A program made the translations under genes and the position numbers. Below the pieces are notes generated by a model. That model was not told the origin of the DNA. It did no database searches and was given only the letters and a program-made list of their open reading frames with translations. This document shows, one piece after another, positions 40,741 through 54,183 of a stretch of DNA of 64,000 nucleotides. How positions within the stretch are numbered: position 1 is the first letter of the stretch; the number at the start of each line of letters is the position of its first letter. The DNA is from Calliopsis andreniformis (lineage: Eukaryota; Arthropoda; Insecta; Hymenoptera; Andrenidae): the NCBI RefSeq assembly GCF_051401765.1, contig NW_027480422.1, positions 14,898,001 through 14,962,000 of the forward strand, read 5' to 3'.

Positions 40741-42075
40741 CCCGGAACGTAGAAATGACCATCACTTTCACACTGGTTGCAATTACTCCTGTTATAAGAT
40801 GGAAAAACTGTTGTATCTTTATTGTACTTTATGCTTCGGGCGTTGTCTTCTGAGGCCCTAACCATACGATGTGGTGGAGCATCGCCCTAGAGCCAAGCCT
40901 ATGTGTCCCGGAACGTAGATGTGGCCATTACTTTCACACTGGATGCAATTATTCGTTTTATACGATGGAAAAACTGTTGTACTTATATTGTATTTTATGT
41001 TTCTGGCGTTGACTTCTTAGGCCCTTACTATTCGATCTGGTGGAGCAACGCACTAGAGTGGAGCATAGGTTGCCCCGAGCGTAGAAATGACTATCACTTC
41101 CACACGGGTTGCAATTATTCGTGTTATACGATGGAAAAACCGTTGCATTTTCATTGTATTTTATGCTTCGGGCGTTGAGATCTAAGGCACTAACGATTCT
41201 ATCTGGTGGAGCAACGCCCTATGGTGAAGCCTAGGTTGACCGGAACTTAGAAATGACCATAACTTTAACACCGGTTGCTATTATTCGTTTTATGCGATGG
41301 GAAAACTGTTGTATTTGTTTTGTATTTTATGCTTCTGGCGTTGAGTTCCAAGGCCCTAACAATTGGATGTGGTGGAACAACGCCCTAGAGTGGAGCATAG
41401 GTTGCCCGGAACGTAGAAATGACCATCACTTTCACACTGGTTGCAATTACTCCTGTTATACGATGGAAAATCTGTTGTATCTTTATTGTATTTTATGCTT
41501 CGGGCGTTGACTTCTTAGGCCCTGACCATTCGATCTGGTGCATCAACGCCCTAGAGTGAAACCTAGGTTGCCCGGAACGTAGAAATGACCATTACCTTCA
41601 CACTGATTGCAATTATTCATTTAATAAGATGGAAAAACCATTGTATTTTTATTGTATTTTATGCTACGGGCGTTTACTTCTAAGGCCCTAACCATTCGAT
41701 CTGGTGGAGCAGCGCCCTAGAGTCAAGCCTAGGTTCCCAGGAACGTAGAAATGACCTTAACTTTCACACTAGTTGCAATTATTCGTTTTATACGATGGAA
41801 AAATGTTGTATTTATTTTGTATGTTATACTTCGGGCGCTGACTTCTAAGGCCCTAGCTTGTCGATCTGGTGGAGCAACGCCCTAGAGCGATGCCTAGGTT
41901 GCCCGGAGCGTAGAAATGACCATTACCTTCACACTGATTGCAATTATTCATTTTATACGATGGATAAACTGTTGTATTTTTATTTTATTTTATGCTCCGG
42001 GCGTAGACTTCTAAGGCCCTAGCTATTCGTTCAGGTGGAGCAACGTCCTAGAGCGAAGCCTAGGTTGCCCGGAAC
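40741..42075 (+). repeat. 8-monomer block, copy 1 (partner at 52,846)
   Basis: It matches 52,846-54,183 at offset 12,107 bp (73 monomers less 11 bp). Shared markers are gttataagatgg, gttgtcttctgaggcc, gtagatgtggcc, ttgccccgagcg, gttgagatctaaggcac, ctggtgcatcaacg and tagcttgtcgatctgg. The two copies differ at several bases, more than the tandem pairs elsewhere, so this duplication looks older. Confidence 0.8.
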
Positions 42076-43570
42076 GTAGAAATGACCATTACCTTCACAC
42101 TGATTGCAATTATTCATTTTAAACGATTGAAAAACAGTTGTATTTTTATTGTATTTTATGCTCCGGGCGTAGACTTCATAGGCTCTGAATATTCGATCTG
42201 GTGGGCCAACGCCCTAGAGTGAAGCCTAGGTTGCCGGGAACGTAGAAGTGACCATTACCTTTACACCGGTTGCAATTATTCCTTTTATACGTTGGAAAAA
42301 CTGTTGTAACTTTATTTTACTTTATGCTTCTGGCGTTGACTTCTTAGGCCCAAACTATTCGATCTGGTGGAGCAACGCTCTGGAGTGAAGACCAGGTTGC
42401 ACGGAACGTAGAAGTGGCCATTAATTTCACACTGGTTGCAATTATTCATGCTATACGGTGGAAAAGCTGTTGCATTTTCATTGTATTTCCTGCTTCTGGC
42501 GTTGACTTCTAAGGTCCTAACTGCTCGATCTGGTGGGGCAACGTCCAAGAGTGAAGCCTATGTTGCCCGGAACGTAGAAATGACCATTAGTTTCACACTG
42601 GTTGCAATTATTCCTTTTATAGGATGGAAAAACTGTTGTAACTTTGTTTTACTTTATGCTTCTGGCGTTGACTTCTTAGGCCCTAACTATTCGATCTGGT
42701 GGAGCAACGCTCTGGAGTGAAGACTAGGTTCCTCGGAATGTTGAAATGACCATTAGTTTCACACTGGTTGCAATTACTCCTGTTATACAATGGAAAAACT
42801 TCTGTATTTATATTGTATTTTATGCTTCCGGCGTTGACTTCTAAGGCCGTAGCTATTCGATGTGGTGGAGCAACTCCATAGAGTGAAGCCTAGGTTGCAC
42901 GGAACGTAGAAATGACCATTACTTTCACACTGTTTGCAATTATTCATATTATACAATGCAAAAACTGTTGTATTTATATTGTATTTTATGCTTCGGGCGT
43001 TGACTTCTTAGGCCCTGACCATTCGATCTGGTGCAGCAACGCCCTAGCGTGAAGCCTAGGTTGCCCGGAACATAGAAATGACCATTACCTTCACACTGAT
43101 TGCAATTATTCATTTAATACGATGGAAAAACCATTGCATTTTTATTGTATTTTATGCTTCGGGCGTTGACTTCTAAGGCCCTAACCATTCGATCTGGTGG
43201 AGCAACGCCATAGAGTCAAGCCTAGGTTCCCAGGAACGTAGAAATGACCTTAACCTTCACACTGGTTGCAATTATTCGTTTTATACGATGGAAAAAATGT
43301 TGTATTTATTTTGTATGTTATACTTCGGGCGTTGACTTCTAAGGCCCTAGCTTGTCGATCTGGTGGAGCAACGCCCTAGAGCGATGCCTAGGTTGCCCGG
43401 AACGTAGAAATGACCATTACCTTCACACTGATTGCAATTATTCATTTTATACGATGGATAAACTGTTGTATTTTTATTTTATTTTATGCTCCGGGCGTAG
43501 ACTTCTAAGGCCCTAGCTATTAGTTCAGGTGGAGCAACGTCCTAGAGCGAAGCCTAGGTTGCCCGGAACG
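42076..43570 (+). repeat. Satellite with a 9-monomer local duplication
   Basis: Positions about 41,490-42,090 recur at about 42,985-43,580 (offset 1,493, 9 monomers less 1 bp), sharing ggccctgaccattcgatc, ggttcccaggaacg, tagcttgtcgatc and gttcaggtggagc. Between them lie mixed monomers, including pairs near 42,250-42,720 with gttgtaactttgttttac-like tracts. Confidence 0.75.
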
Positions 43571-46222
43571 TAGAAATGACGATTACCTTCACACTGATTG
43601 CAATTATTCATTTTATACGATGGAAAAACTATTGTATTTTTATTGTATTTTATGCTTCTGTCGTTGACTTCTTAGTCCCTTACTATTGGATCTAGTGGAA
43701 CAACGCCCTAGTGTGGAGCCCAGGTTGTCCGGAACGTAGAAATGACCATTACCTTCACACTGGTTGCAGTTATTCCTGTTATATGATGGAAAAACTGTTG
43801 TATTCTTATTGTAATTTATACACCTGGTGTTGACTTCTTAGGCCCTAACTATTCGATCTGGTGGAGCAACGCCACGGAGTTATATCTAGGATGGCCGGAA
43901 CGTAGAAATGGCCGTCACTTTCACACTGGTTGCAATAATTCGCTCTAAAGGATGGAACAGCTGTTGTATTTATATTGTTTTATGCTTCTGGCGATGACTT
44001 CTTAGGCCCTAACTATCCGATCTAGTGCAGCAACACCGTAGAGTGAAGCCTAGGTTGCCCGGAACCTAGATGTGACTATCACTTTCACACTGGTTGCAAT
44101 TATTCGTGTAATACGATGGAAAAACCGTTGCATTTTCATTGTATTTTATGCTTGGGGCGTTGACTTCTAAGGCCCTAACTACTCCATCTGGTGGAACAAC
44201 GCCCTAGAGTGAAGCCTAGGTGGCCCGGAACGTAGAAATGACCATAATTTTTACATCGATTGCAATTACTCGTTTTATACGATGGAAAAACTGTTGCATT
44301 TGTTTTGTACTTTACGCTTCTGGCGTTGACTTCTAAGGCCCTAACAATTCGTACTGGCGGAACAACGCCCTAGAGTGAAGCCTAGGTTGCCCGGAACGTA
44401 GAAATGACCATCACTTTCACACTGGTTGCAATTACTCCTGTTATACGATGGAAAAACTGTTGTATCATTATTGTATTTTATGCTTCGGGCGTTGACTTCT
44501 AAGGCCCTAACTATTCGGTCTGGAGGAGCAACGCCCTAGAGCCAAGCCTAGGTTGCCCGGAACGTAGATATGGCCATTACTTTCACACTGGATGCAATTA
44601 TTCGTTTTATACGATGGAAAAGCTGTTGTACTTATTCTGTATTTTATGCTTCGGACGTTGACTTCTAAGGCCCTAACTATTCGATCTGGTGGAGCAACGC
44701 CCTAGAGTGAAGCCTAGGTTGACCGGAACGTAGAAATGACCATAACTTTCACACCCGTTGCTATTATTCGTTTTATACGATGGAAAAGCTGTTGTACTTA
44801 TTTTGTGTTTTAAGCTCCGGGCGTAGACTTCTTAGGACCCAACTATTCGATCTGGAGGGGCAACGCCCTAGTGTGAAGCCTATGTTACCGGAACGTAGGA
44901 ATGGCCATAACTTTCACACTGTTTGCAATTATCCATTTTATACGATGGAAAAACCGTTGTATTTATATTGTATTTTATTCTTCTGGCGTTGACTTCGTAG
45001 GCCCTAACTATTCGATCTGGTGGAACAACGCCCTAGGTTGAAGCCTAGGTTGCCCGGAACGTAGAAATGACTACCACCTTCACATTGGTTGCAATTATTC
45101 GTTTTATACGATGGAAAAACTGTTGTATTTATTCTGTATTTTATGCTTCGGGCGTTGACTTCTAAGGCCCTAACTGTTCGACCTGGTGGAGCAACTCCAT
45201 AGAGTGAAGCCTAGGTTGAGCGGAACGTAGAAATGACCATAACTTTCACACCCGTTGCTATTATTCGTTTTATACGATGGAAAAACTGTTGTATTTGTTT
45301 TGTATTTTATGCTTCTGGCGTTGACTTCCAAGGCCCTATCAATTCGATATGGTGGAACAACGCCCTAGAATGAAGCATAGGTTGCCCGGAACGTAGAAAT
45401 GACTATCACTTTCACACTGGTTGCTATTACTCCTGTTATACGATGGAAAATCTGTTGTATCTTTATTGTACTTTATGCTTCGGGCGCTGACTTCTAAGGC
45501 ACTAACTGTTCGATCTGGTGGTGCAACGCCCTAGAGTGAAGCCTAGGTTGCCGGAACGTAGAAATGGCTATTACTTTTACACTGGATGCAATAATTCGTT
45601 TTACACGATGGAAAAACTGTTGTACTTATATTGTATTTTATGTTTCTGGCGTTGACTTCTTAGGACCTTACTATTCGATCTGGTGGAACAACGCCCTAGA
45701 TTGAAGCCTAGGATTCCCGGAACGTAGAAATGACCATCACTTTCACACTGGTTGCAATTACTCCTGTTATACGATGGAAAAACTGTTGTATCTTTATTGT
45801 ATTTTATGCTTCGGGCGTTGACTTCTAAGGCCCTAACTATTCGATCTGGTGGAACAACGCCCTAGGTTGAAGCCTAGGTTGCCCGGAACGTAGAAATGAC
45901 TACCACCTTCACATTGGTTGCAATTATTCGTTTTATACGATGGAAAAACTGTTGTATTTATTCTGTATTTTATGCTTCGGGCGTTGACTTCTAAGGCCCT
46001 AACTGTTCGATGTGGTGGAGCAACGCCATAGAGTGAAGCCTAGGTTGAGCGGAACGTAGAAATGACCATAACTTTCACACCCGTTGCTATTATTCGTTTT
46101 ATACGATGGAAAAACTGTTGTATTTGTTTTGTATTTTATGCTTCTGGCGTTGACTTCTATGGCCCTAGCTATTCGATCTGGTGTAGCAACGCTCTAGAGT
46201 GAAGCCTAGGTTGCCCGGAACG
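43571..46222 (+). repeat. 16-monomer unit of region C, copy 1
   Basis: The marker acgattacct at 43,579 recurs at 46,231 (offset 2,652, 16 monomers less 4 bp). Homology holds to about 45,845, aligned with about 48,497. The last part (45,846-46,222) instead repeats 45,017 onward at offset 829 (5 monomers less 1 bp), sharing ccctaggttgaagcc and actaccaccttcacattgg. Marker monomers include a short form reading attgttttatgcttc with gcgatgacttc (about 43,975), and gggcgttgacttc preceded by cttg. Confidence 0.83.
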
Positions 46223-48497
46223 CAGAAATGACGATTACCTTCACACTGATTGCAATTATTCATTTTATACGATGGAAAAACTATTGTATTTTTATTGTAT
46301 TTTATGCTTCTGTCGTTGACTTCTTAGTCCCTTACTATTGGATCTAGTGGAACAACGCCCTAGTGTGGAGCCCAGGTTGTCCGGAACGTAGAAATGACCA
46401 TTACCTTCACACTGGTTGCAGTTAATCCTGTTATATGATGGAAAAACTGTTGTATTCTTATTGTAATTTATACACCTGGTGTTGACTTCTTAGGCCCTAA
46501 CTATTCGATCTGGTGGAGCAACGCCACGGAGTTATATCTAGGATGGCCGGAACGTAGAAATGGCCGTCACTTTCACACTGGTTGCAATAATTCGCTCTAT
46601 ACGATGGAACAGCTGTTGTATTTATATTGTTTTATGCTTCTGGCGATGACTTCTTAGGCCCTAACTATCCGATCTAGTGCAGCAACACCGTAGAGTGAAG
46701 CCTAGGTTGCCCGGAACCTAGATGTGACTATCACTTTCACACTGGTTGCAATTATTCGTGTAATACGATGGAAAAACCGTTGCATTTTCATTGTATTTTA
46801 TGCTTGGGGCGTTGACTTCTAAGGCCCTAACTACTCCATCTGGTGGAACAACGCCCTAGAGTGAAGCCTAGGTGGCCCGGAACGTAGAAATGACCATAAT
46901 TTTTACATCGATTGCAATTACTCGTTTTATACGATGGAAAAACTGTTGCATTTGTTTTGTACTTTACGCTTCTGGCGTTGACTTCTAAGGCCCTAACAAT
47001 TCGTACTGGCGGAACAACGCCCTAGAGTGAAGCCTAGGTTGCCCGGAACGTAGAAATGACCATCACTTTCACACTGGTTGCAATTACTCCTGTTATACGA
47101 TGGAAAAACTGTTGTATCTTTATTGTATTTTATGCTTCGGGCGTTGACTTCTAAGGCCCTAACTATTCGGTCTGGAGGAGCAACGCCCTAGTGCCAAGCC
47201 TAGGTTGCCCGGAACGTAGATATGGCCATTACTTTCACACTGGATGCAATTATTCGTTTTATACGATGGAAAAGCTGTTGTACTTATTCTGTATTTTATG
47301 CTTCGGACGTTGACTTCTAAGGCCCTAACTATTCGATCTGGTGGAGCAACGCCCTAGAGTGAAGCCTAGGTTGACCGAAACGTAGAAATGACCATAACTT
47401 TCACACCCGTTGCTATTATTCGTTTTATACGATGGAAAAGCTGTTGTACTTATTTTGTGTTTTAAGCTCCGGGCGTAGACTTCTTAGGACCCAACTATTC
47501 GATCTGGAGGGGCAACGCCCTAGTGTGAAGCCTATGTTACCGGAACGTAGGAATGGCCATAACTTTCACACTGTTTGCAATTATCCATTTTATACGATGG
47601 AAAAACCGTTGTATTTATATTGTATTTTATTCTTCTGGCGTTGACTTCGTAGGCCCTAACTATTCGATCTGGTGGAACAACGCCCTAGGTTGAAGCCTAG
47701 GTTGCCCGGAACGTAGAAATGACTACCACCTTCACATTGGTTGCAATTATTCGTTTTATACGATGGAAAAACTGTTGTATTTATTCTGTATTTTATGCTT
47801 CGGGCGTTGACTTCTAAGGCCCTAACTGTTCGATGTGGTGGAGCAACGCCATAGAGTGAAGCCTAGGTTGAGCGGAACGTAGAAATGACCATAACTTTCA
47901 CACCCGTTGCTATTATTCGTTTTATACGATGGAAAAACTGTTGTATTTGTTTTGTATTTTATGCTTCTGGCGTTGACTTCCAAGGCCCTATCAATTCGAT
48001 GTGGTGGAACAACGCCCTAGAGTGAAGCATAGGTTGCCCGGAACGTAGAAATGACTATCACTTTCACACTGGTTGCTATTACTCCTGTTATACGATGGAA
48101 AATCTGTTGTATCTTTATTGTACTTTATGCTTCGGGCGCTGACTTCTAAGGCACTAACTGTTCGATCTGGTGGAGCAACGCCCTAGAGTGAAGCCCAGGT
48201 TGCCGGAACGTAGAAATGGCTATTACTTTCACACTGGATGCAATTATTCGTTTTACACGATGGAAAAACTGTTGTACTTATATTGTATTTTATGTTTCTG
48301 GCGTTGACTTCTTAGGACCTTACTATTCGATCTGGTGGAACAACGCCCTAGATTGAAGCCTAGGATGCCCGGAACGTAGAAATGACCATCACTTTCACAC
48401 TGGTTGCAATTACTCCTGTTATACGATGGAAAAACTGTTGTATCTTTATTGTATTTTATGCTTCGGGCGTTGACTTCTAAGGCCCTAACTATTCGGT
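46223..48497 (+). repeat. 16-monomer unit of region C, copy 2 (about 14 monomers)
   Basis: It is near-identical to 43,571-45,845 in monomer order and diagnostic bases (for example ctagtgccaagcc here against ctagagccaagcc). Copy 2 ends near 48,497, where cggtctggtggagc and gagccaagcctaggtttcc replace the expected order. This block is also the left part of the larger duplication with 55,480 onward, so it exists in three versions in the window. Confidence 0.83.
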
Positions 48498-50010
48498 CTG
48501 GTGGAGCAACGCCCTAGAGCCAAGCCTAGGTTTCCCGGAACGTAGATATGGCCAATACTTTCACACTGGATGCAATTATTCGTTTTATACGATGGAATAG
48601 CTGTTGTACTTATTCTGTATTTTATGCTTCGGGCGTTGACTTCTAAGGCGCTAACTATTCGAACTGGTGGAGCAACGCCCTAGAGCCAAGCCTAGGTTGC
48701 CCGGAACGTAGATATGGCCATTACTTTCATACTGGATGCAATTATTCATTTTATACGATGGAAATACTATTGTATTTTTATTCTATTTTATGCTTCGAGC
48801 GTTGACTTCTAAGGCACTAACTATTCGATCTGGTGGAGCAACGCCCTAGAGTGAAGCCTAGGTTGCCTGGAACGTAGAAATGACCATTACTTTCACACTG
48901 TTTGCAATTATTCATATTATAGGATGCAAAAACTGTTGCATTTATATTGCATTTTATGCTCCGGGCGTAGACTTCTAAGGCCCTAGCTATTCGATCTGGT
49001 GGAACAACGCCCTAGAGTGAAGCCTAGGTTGCCCGGAACGTAGAAATGACCATTACTTTCACACTGGTAGCAATTATTCCTGTTATACGATGGAAAGACT
49101 GTTGTATTTATATTGTATTTAATGTTTCCGGCGTTGACTTGTTAGGCCCTAACAATTCGATGTGGTGGAACAACGCCGTAGAGTGAAGCCTAGGTTGCAC
49201 GGAACGTACAAATGACCACCACCTTCACACTGGTTGCAATTACTCCTGTTATACGATGGAAAAACTGTTGTATCTTTATTGTATTTTATGCTTCGGGCGT
49301 TGACTTCTATGGCCCTAACTATTCGATCTGGTGGAGCAACGCCCTAGAGTGAAGCCTAGGTTGCCCGGAACGTAGAAATGATCATAACATTCACACCGGC
49401 TGAAATTATTCGTTTTATACAATGGAAAAACTGTTGTATCTTTATTGTATTTTATGCTTCGGGCGTTGACTTCTAAAGCCCCAACTATTCGATCTGGTGG
49501 AGCAACGCCCTAGAGTGAAGCCTAGGTTGCCCGGAACGTAGAAATGACCATTACTTTCACACTGGTATCAATTAGTCCTGTTATACAATAGAAAAACTGT
49601 TGCATTTTTATTGTATTTTATGCTTCTGCCGTTGACTTCGAAGTCCCTAGCTATTAGATCTGGTGGATTAACGCCCCAGAGCGAAACCTATGTTGCCCGG
49701 AACGTAGAAATGACCAGTACTTTTACACTGGTTGCCATTATTCCTGTTATACGATGGAAAGACTGTTGTATTTATATTGTATTTAATGTTTCTGGCGTTG
49801 ACTTCTTAGGCCCTAACTATTCGATCTGGTGGGACAACGCGCTAGAGTGTAGCCTAGGTTGCCCGGAACATAGAAATGGCCATTACCTTCACACCGGATG
49901 CAATTATTCGATAATACGATGGAAAAGCTGTTGTATTTATTTTGTATTTTACGCTCCGGGCGTATACTTCTAAGGCCCCAACTATTCGATCTGGTCAAGG
50001 AACACCCTAG
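48498..50010 (+). repeat. Middle of the long duplication (first version)
   Basis: Together with its neighbours (about 46,190-50,845) it recurs at about 55,480-60,298. The offset is 9,287 (56 monomers less 9 bp) up to about 49,150 and 9,453 after it, exactly 166 more, because one monomer present at about 58,436-58,601 is absent here. A monomer near 49,905 has a short deletion (attcgataatacgatgg), shared by the partner near 59,358. Confidence 0.82.
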
Positions 50011-51172
50011 AGTGAAGCCTAGGTTGCCCGGAACGTAGAAATGACCAGGACCTTCACACTGGTTTTAGTTATTCCTGTTATACGATGGAAAAGCTGTTGT
50101 ACTTAAATTGTATTTTATGCTCCTGGTGTTGACTTCTTAGGCCCCAACTATTCGATCTGGTGGAGCAACGCCTCAGAGTTATACCTAGGATTCCCGGAAC
50201 GTAGAAATGGCCATCACTTTCACACTGTTTGCAATTATTCATTTTATACGATGGAAAAACCGTTGTATTTATATTGTATTTTATTCTACTGGCGTCGACT
50301 TCGTAGGCCCTAACTATTCGATCTGGTGGAACAACGCCCTAGAGTCAAGCCCAGTTTGCCCGGAACGTAGAAATGACTACAACTTTCACGCTGGTTGCGA
50401 TTATTCCACTTATACCATGGAGAATCTGTTGTATTTATATTGTATTTTATGCTTCTGGCGTTGACTTCTAAGGCCGTGGCTATTCGATGTGATAGAGCAA
50501 CGCCCTAGAGTGAAGACTAGGTTGCCCGGAACGTAGATATGACCATAACTTTCACAGCGGTTGCAATTATTCGTTTTATACGATGGAAAAACTGTTGTAT
50601 TTGTTTTGTATTTTATGCTTCTGGCGTTGACTTCTAAGGCCGTAGCTATTCGATGTGGCGGACCAACGCCCTAGATTGAAGACTAGGTTGCCCGGAACGT
50701 AGAAATGACCACAACTTTCACACTGGTTGCAACTATTCGTTTTATACGATGGAAAAACTGTTGTATTTATTTTGTATTTTATGCTCCGGGCGTAGACTCA
50801 TAAGGCCCTAGCTATTCGATATGGTGGAGCAACGCCCTAGAGTGAAGCCTAGGTTGACCGGAACGTAGAAATGACCATAACTTTCACACCCGTTGCTATT
50901 ATTCGTTTTATACGATGGAAAAGCTGTTGTATCTTTATTGTATTTTATGCTTCGGGCGTTGACTTCTAAGGCCCTAACTATTCGGTCTGGAGGAGCAACG
51001 CCCTAGAGCCAAGCCTAGGTTGCCCGGAACGTAGATATGGCCATTACTTTCACACTGGATGCAATTATTCGTTTTATACGATGGAAAAGCTGTTGTACTT
51101 ATTCTGTATTTTATGCTTCGGACGTTGACTTCTAAGGCCCTAACTATTCGATCTGGTGGAGCAACGCCCTAG
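50011..51172 (+). repeat. 7-monomer tandem duplication, copy 1 (1,162 bp)
   Basis: The offset to the next copy is exactly 1,162 bp (7 x 166). Markers are ccaggaccttcacactgg, ttgtacttaaattg, ctactggcgtcgacttcg, and ttataccatggagaatctg. Comparing the two copies I noted one substitution: a at 51,037 against g at 52,199 (gatatgg/gatgtgg). This is among the most recent events in the window, or a candidate assembly duplication. Confidence 0.88.
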
Positions 51173-52334
51173 AGTGAAGCCTAGGTTGCCCGGAACGTAG
51201 AAATGACCAGGACCTTCACACTGGTTTTAGTTATTCCTGTTATACGATGGAAAAGCTGTTGTACTTAAATTGTATTTTATGCTCCTGGTGTTGACTTCTT
51301 AGGCCCCAACTATTCGATCTGGTGGAGCAACGCCTCAGAGTTATACCTAGGATTCCCGGAACGTAGAAATGGCCATCACTTTCACACTGTTTGCAATTAT
51401 TCATTTTATACGATGGAAAAACCGTTGTATTTATATTGTATTTTATTCTACTGGCGTCGACTTCGTAGGCCCTAACTATTCGATCTGGTGGAACAACGCC
51501 CTAGAGTCAAGCCCAGTTTGCCCGGAACGTAGAAATGACTACAACTTTCACGCTGGTTGCGATTATTCCACTTATACCATGGAGAATCTGTTGTATTTAT
51601 ATTGTATTTTATGCTTCTGGCGTTGACTTCTAAGGCCGTGGCTATTCGATGTGATAGAGCAACGCCCTAGAGTGAAGACTAGGTTGCCCGGAACGTAGAT
51701 ATGACCATAACTTTCACAGCGGTTGCAATTATTCGTTTTATACGATGGAAAAACTGTTGTATTTGTTTTGTATTTTATGCTTCTGGCGTTGACTTCTAAG
51801 GCCGTAGCTATTCGATGTGGCGGACCAACGCCCTAGATTGAAGACTAGGTTGCCCGGAACGTAGAAATGACCACAACTTTCACACTGGTTGCAACTATTC
51901 GTTTTATACGATGGAAAAACTGTTGTATTTATTTTGTATTTTATGCTCCGGGCGTAGACTCATAAGGCCCTAGCTATTCGATATGGTGGAGCAACGCCCT
52001 AGAGTGAAGCCTAGGTTGACCGGAACGTAGAAATGACCATAACTTTCACACCCGTTGCTATTATTCGTTTTATACGATGGAAAAGCTGTTGTATCTTTAT
52101 TGTATTTTATGCTTCGGGCGTTGACTTCTAAGGCCCTAACTATTCGGTCTGGAGGAGCAACGCCCTAGAGCCAAGCCTAGGTTGCCCGGAACGTAGATGT
52201 GGCCATTACTTTCACACTGGATGCAATTATTCGTTTTATACGATGGAAAAGCTGTTGTACTTATTCTGTATTTTATGCTTCGGACGTTGACTTCTAAGGC
52301 CCTAACTATTCGATCTGGTGGAGCAACGCCCTAG
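51173..52334 (+). repeat. 7-monomer tandem duplication, copy 2 (1,162 bp)
   Basis: It directly follows copy 1 in register. At about 52,350 the sequence leaves the pattern (ttgaccggaacg with gaccataactttcacacccg in place of ttgcccggaacg with gaccaggacc) and joins a block matching 47,350 onward. The left part of the block (to about 50,845 in copy 1) is also present at 59,470 and 63,122, giving four versions in the window. Confidence 0.88.
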
Positions 52335-52845
52335 AGTGAAGCCTAGGTTGACCGGAACGTAGAAATGACCATAACTTTCACACCCGTTGCTATTATTCGT
52401 TTTATACGATGGAAAAGCTGTTGTACTTACTTTGTGTTTTAAGCTCCGGGCGTAGACTTCTTAGGACCCAACTATTCGATCTGGAGGGGCAACGCCCTAG
52501 TGTGAAGCCTATGTTACCGGAACGTAGGAATGGCCATAACTTTCACACTGTTTGCAATTATCCATTTTATACGATGGAAAAACCGTTGTATTTATATTGT
52601 ATTTTATTCTTCTGGCGTTGACTTCGTAGGCCCTAACTATTCGATCTGGTGGAACAACGCCCTAGATTGAAGCCTAGGTTGCCCGGAACGTAGAAATGAC
52701 TACCACCTTCACATTGGTTGCAATTATTCGTTTTATACAATGGAAAAACTGTTGCATTTGTTTCGTATTTTACGCTTCTGGCGTTGACTTCTAAGGCCTT
52801 AACAATTCGTCCTGGCGGAACAACGCCCTAGAGTGAAGCCTAGGT
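52335..52845 (+). repeat. Short block shared with 47,350-47,750
   Basis: Three monomers aligned with the earlier copies at offset 4,977 (30 monomers less 3 bp), and with 56,640 onward at offset 4,310. Shared markers are gtgttttaagctccgggcg, ggaggggcaacgcc, and ctatgttaccggaacg. It bridges the 7-monomer pair and the block copied from 40,741. Confidence 0.75.
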
Positions 52846-54183
52846 TGCCCGGAACGTAGAAATGACCATCACTTTCACACTGGTTGCAATTACTCCTGTT
52901 ATAAGATGGAAAAACTGTTGTATCTTTATTGTATTTTATGCTTCGGGCGTTGTCTTCTGAGGCCCTAACCATTCGATCTGGTGGAGCAACGCCCTAGCGC
53001 CAAGCCTAGGTGTCCCGGAACGTAGATGTGGCCATTACTTTCACACTGGATGCAATTATTCGTTTTATACGATGGATAAACTGTTGTACTTATATTGTAT
53101 ATTATGTTTCTGGCGTTGACTTGTTAGGCCCTTACTATTCGATCTGGTGGAGCAACGCCCTAGAGTGGAGCATAGGTTGCCCCGAGCGTAGAAATGACTA
53201 TCACTTCCACACGGGTTGCAATTATTCGTGCTATACGATGGAAAAACCGTTGCATTTTCATTGTATTTTATGCTTCGGGCGTTGAGATCTAAGGCACTAA
53301 CGATTCTATCTGGTGGAGCAACGCCTTATGGTGAAGCCTAGGTTGACCGGAACTTAGAAATGACCATAACTTTAACACCGGTTGCTATTATTCGTTTTAT
53401 GCGATGGTAAAACTGTTGTATTTGTTTTGTATTTTATGCTTCTGGCGTTGAGTTCCAAGGCCCTAACAATTGGATCTGGTGGAACAACGCCCTAGAGTGG
53501 AGCATAGGTTGCCCGGAACATAGAAATGACCATCACTTTCACACTGGTTGCAATTACTCCTGTTATACGATGGAAAATCTGTTGTATCTTTATTGTATTT
53601 TATGCTTCGGGCGTTGACTTCTTAGGCCCTGACCATTCGATCTGGTGCATCAACGCCCTAGAGTGAAGCCTAGGTTGCCCGGATCGTGGAAATGACCATT
53701 ACCTTCACACTGTTTGCAATTATTCATTTAATACGATGGAAAAACCATTGCATTTTTATTGTATTTTATGCTACGGGCGTTTACTTCTAAGGCCCTAACC
53801 ATTCGATCTGGTGGAGCAGCGCCCTAGAGTCAAGCCTAGGTTCCCAGGAACGTAGAAATGACCTTAACTTTCACACTGGTTGCAATTATTCGTTTTATAC
53901 GATGGAAAAAATGTTGTATTTATTTTGTATGTTATACTTCGGGCGCTGACTTCTAAGGCCCTAGCTTGTCGATCTGGTGGAGCAACGCCGTAGAGCGATG
54001 CCTAGGTTGCCCGGAGCGTAGAAATGACCATTACCTTCACACTGATTGCCTATTCATTTTATACGATGGATAAACTGTTGTATTTTTATTTTATTTTATG
54101 CTCCGGGCGTAGACTTCTAAGGCCCTAGCTATTCGTTCAGGTGGAGCAATGTCCTAGAGCGAAGACTAGGTTGCCCGGAACGC
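52846..54183 (+). repeat. 8-monomer block, copy 2 (partner at 40,741)
   Basis: It matches 40,741-42,075 at offset 12,107. A monomer near 54,045 has a short deletion (actgattgcctattcattt against actgattgcaattattcat) not seen in the partner. Otherwise order and markers agree. Confidence 0.8.

Noticed and set aside
49611..49973. Open reading frames of 61-120 codons throughout, the longest here and at 59,064
   Set aside because: They are frames through the satellite. The unit is 166 bp, so frames rotate from monomer to monomer, and the same peptides recur exactly where the same monomers recur, on both strands. There is no promoter, domain or codon pattern to support a gene.
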